Both the position numbers and the translations under genes were made by a program. Shown here one piece after another: positions 45,685 to 53,033 of a DNA stretch of 64,000 bases. The stretch spans positions 124,001-188,000 of the forward strand of contig NZ_JAQTHV010000002.1 in NCBI RefSeq assembly GCF_029433295.1. Direction: 5' to 3'. Each line of letters begins with the position of its first letter. The first letter of the stretch is position 1. Below the pieces are notes generated by a model. The model did no database searches. It was not told the origin of the DNA and saw nothing but the letters and a program-made list of their open reading frames with translations. Source of the DNA: Bifidobacterium sp. ESL0784. Its GTDB lineage: Bacteria; Actinomycetota; Actinomycetes; Actinomycetales; Bifidobacteriaceae.

Positions 45685-45822
45685 CCGTGCCTCCCAACCA
45701 TATACACTTTGATATCACGGCTCACGAAAACAATGGGCCCTCATTACCGGAAACTATCATAGTATAGGGCACCATACAGAGATCATGCATGACAAAACAG
45801 GTATTCCGGCTTCAAAAGAAAA

Positions 45823-45859
45823 CAAAAACGGCGGCCGAACCTTGGAGTCCGACTGCCGT
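45823..45859 (-). terminator. rplS terminator
   Basis: Minus strand ACGGCAGTCGGA and TTCGGCCGCCGT form a stem with one mismatch and two G-U pairs, followed by TTTTGTTTTC. It lies about 30 nt past rplS and separates it from lepB. Confidence 0.75.
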
Positions 45860-45886
45860 AAAGCACCTAGCCATTTAGGCTTGCAT

Positions 45887-46255
45887 TCACGCCTTGGCGC
45901 TGTTGTCCTGACGCTCGGTGATACGAGCGGCCTTGCCACGCAAAGCGCGCAGGTAGTAGAGCTTGGCGCGACGAACGCGGCCGTGACGCAGCACCTTGAT
46001 GGAATCGATCGACGGGGAGTGCAGCGGGAAGCGACGCTCCACGCCGCAGCCGAAGCTGACCTTACGGACGACGAACGTCTCGCGCAGGCCGGCACCCGAA
46101 CGTGCAATCACCACACCGGTGAACGCCTGAAGACGGGAATTGTTGCCTTCCTGAATCTTGACGTTGACCTCGACGGTGTCGCCGGGACGGAACTCCGGGA
46201 TAGAATCCGAGGGCTTCATGTGCTTGGCATCAAATGCCTCAATAGCGTTAACCAT
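45887..46255 (-). CDS. rplS: 50S ribosomal protein L19
   Basis: 122 residues. [24 protein letters not shown] at residues 22-45, the [21 protein letters not shown] segment and [19 protein letters not shown] are standard L19 motifs. It lies at the interface of the ribosomal subunits. lepB and rnhB follow on the same strand, and a terminator separates them from it. Confidence 0.97.
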   Translation of the reverse strand: MVNAIEAFDAKHMKPSDSIPEFRPGDTVEVNVKIQEGNNSRLQAFTGVVIARSGAGLRETFVVRKVSFGCGVERRFPLHSPSIDSIKVLRHGRVRRAKLYYLRALRGKAARITERQDNSAKA

Positions 46256-46666
46256 TGTTTCACCTGTCGCTGCCGCATATCAGCGTACATGTCAGGGGCG
46301 GCGCCGCACTTTCGTGCCCAGCGGCTGATGGAGCCGAACGCGCCCACTATCGTATTCCGCCGAAACCCGGCGAAATGTTGCCGATTCGCCGCCGCAGACC
46401 CGGCCGATTTAACGGACGCGGCCACGTGGCTGAACCCAAATGAAGAAACGAACCCATGCGGCAGCCCGTCTCTTGGCATAACAAACTTTTATTTTAGCGA
46501 AATACGGCGACAGAAATCACGGGCCAAAGAAAAAAATAAAGACAGACAACGTATGGATGCCGAATGGATAGTCATGAATAGACCATGTGGGTTCAGGGAG
46601 GAATGCGTGACGACGGATCACGACGTATATGGCATTTCGGTTTCAGCCCTATCCAGAAGCCATGCC
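46256..46666. other. long leader region of rplS
   Basis: No gene seen. On the minus strand TAAAAT at 46491-46496 could be a -10 box but its -35 is weak. If used, rplS mRNA would have a GC-rich leader of roughly 230 nt, which might carry ribosomal-protein autoregulation. Confidence 0.35.
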
Positions 46667-48322
46667 CTACGACGCGTCCAACAGGTCGGAATCGGTGTAA
46701 GTCTCATTGGAGGCCCCACTGGAGTTCGCGGAGTCGCCCATGACGATGCTCTCGTAATCGGTGCCGTAGTAGTTATAGGTTTCCATCACCGCGTAGAGAT
46801 AGATATAGACGGAAAGCTGGCGGTTCGTGCGCTCACTCAGACCGAGTGCGGTGGCATAAATGAGGTACTGGCCCCAGACCTCCACGTCCGCGATGCCGCG
46901 GGATGAGAAATCGCTGAAATCACGCATATATTTCTTGAGACCCAACAGTTGGATCGCCGCACGCTTGCCCTCTGCGGTCAGGGCATAGGCCTGCACGCAG
47001 AACAACATCGTGATGCCGATGAAGCAGCCCAGCGCACCAAGACCGATCGCCGTATAGCCGGCGTCGGCATCCCACATCCGCATAAGTGGTGGGGCTCCAA
47101 GGAAAATAACAATCGCCATGGCAAGAAAGAACACGATCAACGGGCCCATGTTGTATGCGACCAGTTTCGAGGACTGAAGCTCACCACGCACCGTTTGGAA
47201 AAATTTGGCTTGGGGACGGTAACCCCTAAACAAGCCGTCGAAGGAGACCGACACCTGCGGACACGTGATCTCGCCGTCTTTGACTTCGACCACGTGCTTG
47301 CTCCGTTCCTCGCTTTGCATCCTCTCTTCCAGCGCCTTGGCCTCAGCTGCGCAGGCGGTGCGAAGCTGGTTCAGATCGAAAACCGTACTGCGCTGCCAAC
47401 GCGAGAAGTCCATCAGGAATCTCAGGAACGCCCGCTCGGTGGATGACAGGCTGCGCAGAGAGTTTGGAGCATTCAAACCGTTTGCGTGATTCGGCTCGTT
47501 CAAACCGTTCGGATCATTCGAATCTTTCAAATTGTTCGACGTCTGAATGCCTTCAAAGGCCAGGGGCAACAGGCAGATCGTGCTTACCAGATCCGACGGC
47601 TGGTTGATATCGCCCAGCCAGGATTGGCTGTAGGCGTTCATCCGTAGCTTCGAACCCAGCGCCGTATTCCATAAGAGCCGAGCCAATATGCCGCTCATAG
47701 GCATGGGGCGTTTGGTATAGTGACGGCCTTGGCCACGCGAGGATTCCCGTGAGCCATTGCCGTTGCTGGCATCGGCCGTATTTTGAGCTGCGGCATCAGC
47801 GAACGAACGCTGCGTCTCAGCGACCTCACGCATGCGACCCTGCAACCCTGCGTCATCGGGACGGTGCAAATCGAAGCCCTCATAATCGGCCGCGACACCA
47901 GGGTAGATGGCAATGACCTTCTTCTCCTGTAACTCAAGCAACGTGGCGGCCATGGCCGACGATCCGATATTGACCACGCGCGAGAACATATCAGAGGGCG
48001 GGTCGACGATATCGTTGAGCAACGTGGCGCAACCCGGACTCATCGCGGGCAAATCACGGCTGTAATCGATGTCACGCGGCAGACGAGAGCGCAGATTCGT
48101 GTAGACAATTACGACAAGCGCCACAACGATAAACAGCGCCAAAATCTCCAGGAAAAAGGCGCAATCATCATGAAAGTCCGCATCCGCAACGCCGGTTTCA
48201 TCGCCATTGCCGAAATTCGTTCCCATAAAGTAAACGGCGAGGAACGGGAAGACTATCACCGCAGTAACGACGAGGGCAGTGAGCATGGAATTCAGTACAT
48301 GCCACGGGCTCAATGGCTTCAT
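46667..48322 (-). CDS. DUF2207-family membrane protein, N-terminal domain missing (paralogue 1)
   Basis: 551 residues, shorter than its neighbours. It starts with a membrane helix (LTALVVTAVIVFPFLAVYF) in place of the signal peptide and extracytoplasmic DUF2207 domain, then a second helix near 58-75. From residue 85 it matches the other copies: DYSRDLPAMSPGCATLLNDI, a winged-helix-like LELQEKKVIAIYPG, two central-to-C-terminal membrane helices and the shared block KKYMRDFSDFSSRG then WGQYLIYATALGLS. A low-complexity Asn/Asp/Pro insert lies near 260-290. It ends in an acidic Ser/Asp tail and not the Gly/Ser tail of paralogues 2, 4, 5 and 6. ATG has AAGGAG upstream, so the short start looks genuine. 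Function unknown. Confidence 0.78.
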   Translation of the reverse strand: MKPLSPWHVLNSMLTALVVTAVIVFPFLAVYFMGTNFGNGDETGVADADFHDDCAFFLEILALFIVVALVVIVYTNLRSRLPRDIDYSRDLPAMSPGCATLLNDIVDPPSDMFSRVVNIGSSAMAATLLELQEKKVIAIYPGVAADYEGFDLHRPDDAGLQGRMREVAETQRSFADAAAQNTADASNGNGSRESSRGQGRHYTKRPMPMSGILARLLWNTALGSKLRMNAYSQSWLGDINQPSDLVSTICLLPLAFEGIQTSNNLKDSNDPNGLNEPNHANGLNAPNSLRSLSSTERAFLRFLMDFSRWQRSTVFDLNQLRTACAAEAKALEERMQSEERSKHVVEVKDGEITCPQVSVSFDGLFRGYRPQAKFFQTVRGELQSSKLVAYNMGPLIVFFLAMAIVIFLGAPPLMRMWDADAGYTAIGLGALGCFIGITMLFCVQAYALTAEGKRAAIQLLGLKKYMRDFSDFSSRGIADVEVWGQYLIYATALGLSERTNRQLSVYIYLYAVMETYNYYGTDYESIVMGDSANSSGASNETYTDSDLLDAS

Positions 48323-48443
48323 ATCGCTCCTTCAAGAAACGCCTTTATTCGCTTGCGTGATTTAAGATTACCCAGTCTACCGGCCAATTGGGTGATGGTT
48401 GTCTGCCGCCGAATGCGCTGAATGCGAGGTCCATTCACCTCTG

Positions 48444-48548
48444 TGACCGTTCTCCAGCATTTCCGACTAAAAATGCACGAAAACGATCACCGCCAACGCG
48501 TCAGTGAGCACTTTCCGGCACACCCCAATAAATGCTGGAAATTGGTCA
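48444..48548. repeat. paired hairpin element
   Basis: CCAGCATTT (48454-48462) pairs with AAATGCTGG (48530-48538), and outside it TGACC with GGTCA. Each half can also fold locally: AGCATTTCCGACTAAAAATGC on the left, and a weaker fold on the right. The left half ends ATGCACGAAAACGATC, close to ATGCCAGAAAACGATC in the spacer after pnp. Confidence 0.5.
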
Positions 48549-48627
48549 TCTAGAAGAGCCAAAACACCCAAAACCGCGAAGGCGGTATTAATGAAGGAAG
48601 GAGGACACCTACTCGAAACAAACCGAT

Positions 48628-48656
48628 TTGACAAGCCGCGCGAACGCCTTTATTTT
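48628..48656 (+). promoter_or_regulatory. consensus promoter of the 31-codon ORF
   Basis: TTGACA at 48628-48633, 17-bp spacer, TATTTT at 48651-48656. This is among the best sigma-70-type pairs in the window. It reads towards the small ORF and the ABC transporter. Confidence 0.7.
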
Positions 48657-48710
48657 AGTGGCGGTAATAATTTCTGTGCTTGGCACACCGAGTCGAAGGA
48701 GGTGGGGATC

Positions 48711-48806
48711 ATGGCTGACGATCTTCCTAGTAGTATCAACGATCTGCATCATTTGTGCAGCCCTGCGCAACCTCATCTCGACACGATGACTCGGCGCTGG
48801 ATGTAA
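48711..48806 (+). CDS. 31-residue ORF with strong expression signals
   Basis: ATG is preceded by AAGGAGGT with a seven-base gap, and by a consensus promoter about 55 nt further up. The peptide begins MADDLPSSINDLHHLC, has a single Cys and several His, and ends TRRWM before TAA. It has no membrane segment or signal peptide. It lies 393 nt upstream of the ABC permease gene, so it could be a leader peptide or an independent small protein. I do not recognise it. Confidence 0.55.
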   Translation: MADDLPSSINDLHHLCSPAQPHLDTMTRRWM

Positions 48807-49199
48807 ACCTCACCTTCGTTTTTAACACGTCACGCTACGGGCGTAAGACAATGTGAAACGATTCATCCAGCTTGCGGATGATTCCGCTTTCGAGATTCCC
48901 ATTTAAAGTTCAACTCAACGTATCTAATGTGCCGCAAAAACTTACGGATATAAAGGAATAACGGCATCAAGGATATACGATTCGCAATTCATAGTCTGCA
49001 CCTGACCGGCCAAAATCGAGATCGGCATTGCAGGAATCGTATATTTCTGATGCCCGACTTGCTGTTGTTCGCAATACGAGCTCCACAGCTCAGCGTCAAG
49101 CAGAAGCCCAATAGCCAAGCCCGATAAACGCCGCAACTGCAGCGAAACTTCCGCCGAAAATTCGCGAGCACCACGATACGCCGTTCATGAGGGATCATC

Positions 49200-50966
49200 A
49201 TGACCAACTTCTCCTTCAACTTCAATCGCGCCGCGCCTGCAACATCGGACGCGGGGCGGAACACGAGCTTCACCAGGCGCGTGGTCTCTGACTGCGTGGT
49301 AGCCGTCGGCATCCTCGCCATCTTCGGCCTGATTGCATGGGTGCTGCCCGCCATCAACGCACCGGTGGGGCCGAAAGGCATCCCCTCCACCGTCTCGACC
49401 GACCCGCGCAACCTGCCGTATTATGCCCTACGGTCCGTTTTCCGCATGGCCATCGCCCTGTTCTTCTCGCTGGTGTTCACCTTCGTCTACGGACTGGCGG
49501 CGGCACGCTCGCGCAGACTCGGCAAAGTACTCATCCCGCTGCTCGACATCCTCCAATCCGTACCGATCCTAGGCTTCCTTTCGGCGACCGTGACCATCTG
49601 GCTCGCGCTCTTCCCCGGCTCGATGATGGGCGTCGAGGCCGCGTCGATTTTCGCCATCTTCACCTCGCAGGCGTGGAACATGACTTTCTCGTTCTACCGT
49701 TCGCTCAAAAGTGAACCCAAGGAACTGGACGAGGCGGCGCGCAACCTGCGGCTTTCGCACTGGCAGCGCTTCTGGGTGCTTGACGTGCCGAACTCCATGA
49801 TTCCGCTGCTGTGGAACATGATGATGAGCGTGGGCGGCGGCTGGTTCTTCCTCACCGCCTCCGAGATGATCTCCGTGAACAATCGCACCTACGCGCTGCC
49901 CGGCATCGGCAGCTACGTCGAAGCCGCAGCCAAAGAGGAGAATCCCGGCAAGATCGGCTGGGCCATCGTGACCATGGTCATCGTCGTGCTTGCCATCGAT
50001 GTATTGGTTTGGAAGCCGCTGACCGCGTGGGCCGAAAAGTTCCGCATCACGCAAAGCGAGTCCTCGGAGCCCAAGCGCAGCGCGGTTCTGACGCTTATTC
50101 GCCAGTCACATATCGACGATTTCTTCGCTCGGCTCTTCCGCCCGATCGGCGAATTCCTCAACTGGGTCACCCGTCCGCTCGGCCAAACCGGCTCGAAGTG
50201 GGGTGCCAAGCCCGGCCGTCGCCGCGCTGGTGACGTCGTTTTCGGAGTCATCGTAGGTGTGCTGGTTATCGCCGGGGCCGTGGAACTCATCGTCTCCATT
50301 ATGAAAACCACCGGCTTGGGCGAGCTCGGCCGGGCCTTCGGACTCGGCGGACTGACCTTCCTGCGCGTGGCGTTGCTGACCGTGGTCTGCTCGGTCATCT
50401 GGGTACCGCTCGGTGTCATCATCGGCATGAACCCGAAGATCTCACGCTTGGTGCAGCCGCTGGTGCAGGTGCTGGCCAGCTTCCCTGCGAACTTTATCTT
50501 CCCGTTCGTGGTCATGGTCTTCGTCGCCTGCGGCGTCGACATCAACTGGGGCTCGATACTGCTGATGGCACTGGGCACGCAATGGTACATCCTCTTCAAC
50601 GTCATCGCCGGTGCGTCTGCCATTCCCGATGACCTCATCGAAATGACCAAGAACTTCCATATCACCGGATGGATGAAGTGGAAGACGCTCATTCTGCCGG
50701 CGGTCTTCGGCTCGTGGGTCACCGGCGGCATCACCGCGGCCGGCGGCGCATGGAACGCCTCGATCGTCTCGGAAATCGTTAGCTACGGCCGCCACACGCT
50801 TGTCGCCAAAGGCCTCGGCTCCTATATCGCCGAAGCCACCGCGCACGCCGAAGGAATGAAGACCATCATCGGCGTAGCCGTCATGGCCATCTTCGTGGTT
50901 GCCGTCAACCGCCTCTTCTGGAACCCGCTGCAGCGTCTCGCCGACCGTCGTTTCGTCATCGGATAA
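49200..50966 (+). CDS. ABC transporter permease, two fused permease domains
   Basis: 588 residues made of two binding-protein-dependent permease domains in tandem, each of about 250 residues. Domain 1 has EAARNLRLSHWQRFWVLDVP as its coupling (EAA-like) loop; domain 2 has LIEMTKNFHITGWMKWKTLI. They are joined by a charged linker near 285-345. The family resembles NitT/TauT-type importers for nitrate, sulfonates and similar anions, but the substrate cannot be told. GAGGG lies six bases before ATG. The ATPase gene follows after 58 nt. No substrate-binding protein gene is nearby. Confidence 0.85.
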   Translation: MTNFSFNFNRAAPATSDAGRNTSFTRRVVSDCVVAVGILAIFGLIAWVLPAINAPVGPKGIPSTVSTDPRNLPYYALRSVFRMAIALFFSLVFTFVYGLAAARSRRLGKVLIPLLDILQSVPILGFLSATVTIWLALFPGSMMGVEAASIFAIFTSQAWNMTFSFYRSLKSEPKELDEAARNLRLSHWQRFWVLDVPNSMIPLLWNMMMSVGGGWFFLTASEMISVNNRTYALPGIGSYVEAAAKEENPGKIGWAIVTMVIVVLAIDVLVWKPLTAWAEKFRITQSESSEPKRSAVLTLIRQSHIDDFFARLFRPIGEFLNWVTRPLGQTGSKWGAKPGRRRAGDVVFGVIVGVLVIAGAVELIVSIMKTTGLGELGRAFGLGGLTFLRVALLTVVCSVIWVPLGVIIGMNPKISRLVQPLVQVLASFPANFIFPFVVMVFVACGVDINWGSILLMALGTQWYILFNVIAGASAIPDDLIEMTKNFHITGWMKWKTLILPAVFGSWVTGGITAAGGAWNASIVSEIVSYGRHTLVAKGLGSYIAEATAHAEGMKTIIGVAVMAIFVVAVNRLFWNPLQRLADRRFVIG

Positions 50967-51024
50967 CTGATGCCATTATTCATAAATATCAAAATATATC
51001 AATACTTAATTAAAGGAAGTCACG

Positions 51025-52734
51025 ATGAACTTCAACAAACTCTATAAAACCGTCGCCAGCGGCACCGAAACCGGCACCGCCACCCGCACCCGCGATCGCC
51101 GCCATGTGAACCCGAAGTACTCCGATCTCAATGCGGACGGCGCCCACACCGTCATCGAAGCAAACCACATCAGCCAAAGCTTCACCTCCGAAAAAGGCAA
51201 CGAAACCACCGTCCTCGACGACATCTCGTTCAACCTGCATGAGGGCGAAATCGTTGCGATCCTCGGACGCAGCGGCGCTGGCAAGTCGACCTTCCTTCGG
51301 ATTCTGGCCGGACTCATCCAGCCGACCAGCGGGCAGGTCTCCTACCGCGGTAAGGCGCTCAACGGGCCGAACCCCGGTGTCGCACTCGTCTTCCAGACCT
51401 TCGCGCTCATGCCCTGGCTCACCGTCGAAGACAATGTGGAACTCGGGCTCGAGGCGCGAGGTGTGCCCCGCGAAGAACGCCACAAGCGCGCGCTCAAAGC
51501 CATCGACGCCATCGGCCTAGACGGCTTCGAATCCGCCTACCCCAAGGAGCTTTCCGGCGGCATGAAGCAGCGCATCGGCATCGCCCGAGCACTCGTGCTG
51601 CGCCCTGACGCGCTCTTCATGGACGAACCGTTCAGCGCGCTGGACGTCTTGACCGCAGAAAACCTACGTCAGGAGGTGCTGAAGCTGTGGAACAACAACC
51701 AGAGCGGCATCAAGTCGATTCTGATTGTCACACATAACATCGAGGAGGCCGTGCAGATGGCCGACCGCGTGGTCGTTCTGGGTTCGCACCCCGGCCACCT
51801 GATCGCGCAGGTTCCGGTCAATCTGCCGCGCCCGCGCGACAAGCATTCCCCCGAATTCGAAGCGATGGTCGACAAGCTTTATGCCATCCTGACCGGACAA
51901 GAGTCGCAGCGCAGCCGGGCCAACACAGCGGCCGCGAACGGCGGAAATTCGGAGCAGCCGGCAGCGGCGGGAAACGAAGAAACATCCTCACCGAAAGGTT
52001 CCGGTCAAAGCGCTGACGATAGTGCCGGCAACGCCGCGCAGACCGCCGACAATGCGAATGGCTCAAGCAGCCCGGCCGATGAAAATGGTCCTGACGAGAC
52101 TTCGGCACATGACGGCGGCAAAGGCAACAATGCCAACCAAGACCAGAGCCAGGGTATCGGTCTCGATGAGCACACCAAGGCACAAACCGAAGCCAGCGAA
52201 AAACTCGCGGTGCATGAAAACGATACCAAGGTAAAGGAAGCCAACGCACGGGCCGAACTTCTGCCGAACGCCACTCCCGGCGGACTTGCCGGCCTGCTCG
52301 ACGTCGTCTCGAATTACCAAGGCGGAGTAGACCTCGCCGACCTAGCGGCTGACCTTTCTTTCGAGGTGGACGACCTCTTCCCGTTGATCGACGCCGGCAC
52401 GATGCTGGGGCTTTTGACCGTCAACAACGGCCACTGCACCATCACCCGCGAAGGCGATCGTTGGTGCCATGCCGACGTGCTCGAGGCCAAGAAGCTCTTC
52501 GCCCAGCTCATCATGGATCACGCGCCGCTCGTGCGCACCATCGACCGGGCGCTGCGCAACCATCCGGACCGTGGTCTGCGTGGCGAGCTCATCCTCGACC
52601 TGTTGCGCAGCCAGCACACCGACGAGGAGGCACAGCAGCAGTTCGACATCGCCGTGACGTGGGGTCGCTACGGCGAGCTCTTCGATTACGATGCCGACGA
52701 CGATCAGCTCACCCTCGACGAGGCCAACAAATAA
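51025..52734 (+). CDS. ABC transporter ATPase with AAA-associated C-terminal domain
   Basis: 569 residues. Residues 30-300 are an ABC ATPase: AILGRSGAGKSTFLRILAG (Walker A), LVFQTFALMPWLTV (Q loop), ELSGGMKQRIGIARALVLRP (signature), LFMDEPFSALDVLT (Walker B) and VTHNIEEAVQMADRVVVL (His switch). A disordered Asn/Ala/Asp/Gly-rich insert covers about 290-415. The C-terminal 150 residues (NATPGGLAGLLDVVSNYQGG, then LSFEVDDLFPLIDAGTMLGL) look like the AAA-associated domain found on some NitT/TauT-type ATPases. It energises the fused permease encoded just upstream. Confidence 0.9.
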   Translation: MNFNKLYKTVASGTETGTATRTRDRRHVNPKYSDLNADGAHTVIEANHISQSFTSEKGNETTVLDDISFNLHEGEIVAILGRSGAGKSTFLRILAGLIQPTSGQVSYRGKALNGPNPGVALVFQTFALMPWLTVEDNVELGLEARGVPREERHKRALKAIDAIGLDGFESAYPKELSGGMKQRIGIARALVLRPDALFMDEPFSALDVLTAENLRQEVLKLWNNNQSGIKSILIVTHNIEEAVQMADRVVVLGSHPGHLIAQVPVNLPRPRDKHSPEFEAMVDKLYAILTGQESQRSRANTAAANGGNSEQPAAAGNEETSSPKGSGQSADDSAGNAAQTADNANGSSSPADENGPDETSAHDGGKGNNANQDQSQGIGLDEHTKAQTEASEKLAVHENDTKVKEANARAELLPNATPGGLAGLLDVVSNYQGGVDLADLAADLSFEVDDLFPLIDAGTMLGLLTVNNGHCTITREGDRWCHADVLEAKKLFAQLIMDHAPLVRTIDRALRNHPDRGLRGELILDLLRSQHTDEEAQQQFDIAVTWGRYGELFDYDADDDQLTLDEANK

Positions 52735-53033
52735 ATCAGACGGGTTGGCCATAATGTACCGAAGTAGCTGAAGTTGGGACTGCCATACAGGCCGGAGACA
52801 TTTTCATCAGCCGCAGGGAACCGGCTGCAGTAAGCAAGTAGGAATTTAAGCATATTGTCGGCCAGTTTTTATGCTTAAATTCCTATTGATGGGTTTCGAC
52901 AGCATTTTAAGCACGAATCTTGCCGATTTTTATGCTTGGATTCCTCGCAGCCAATCCGAGCGGCCTTGCATCAGCTCAGCAACCGCTGAAACCGTTGCTG
53001 CTGGAACCACCATTCAAGCCATCGGAACCGCTA
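52735..53033. other. spacer after the ABC transporter
   Basis: No gene. Holds the hairpin pair at 52839-52930 listed separately. Confidence 0.5.
52839..52930. repeat. tandem hairpin pair, first copy with perfect 16-bp stem
   Basis: TAGGAATTTAAGCATA (52839-52854) and its exact complement (52870-52885) enclose a 15-nt loop with TTGTCGGCCAG. A degenerate second copy follows at about 52900-52955 (ATTTTAAGCAC... TTTTTATGCTTGGATTCCT) with a related loop, CTTGCCGATTTTT. It lies between the convergent ABC transporter and DUF2207 genes. Confidence 0.65.

Larger units (their letters stand above)
48323..49199. other. 877-nt divergent region before the ABC transporter
   Basis: Holds a hairpin pair (48444-48548), a consensus promoter (48628-48656) and a 31-codon ORF (48711-48806). 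Between 48807 and 49199 I see no gene with supporting signals. Confidence 0.6.

Noticed and set aside
45785-46906. 373-codon plus-strand open frame over rplS
   Set aside because: Complement of rplS and its leader; no start signals and no domain.
48942-49136. 64-codon minus-strand ORF before the ABC permease
   Set aside because: Starts at TTG with no ribosome site and no recognisable features.
49200-52734. Insertion of the ABC transporter by a mobile element
   Set aside because: No transposase, integrase, flanking direct repeat or tRNA target was seen at either side, so only its position suggests insertion.
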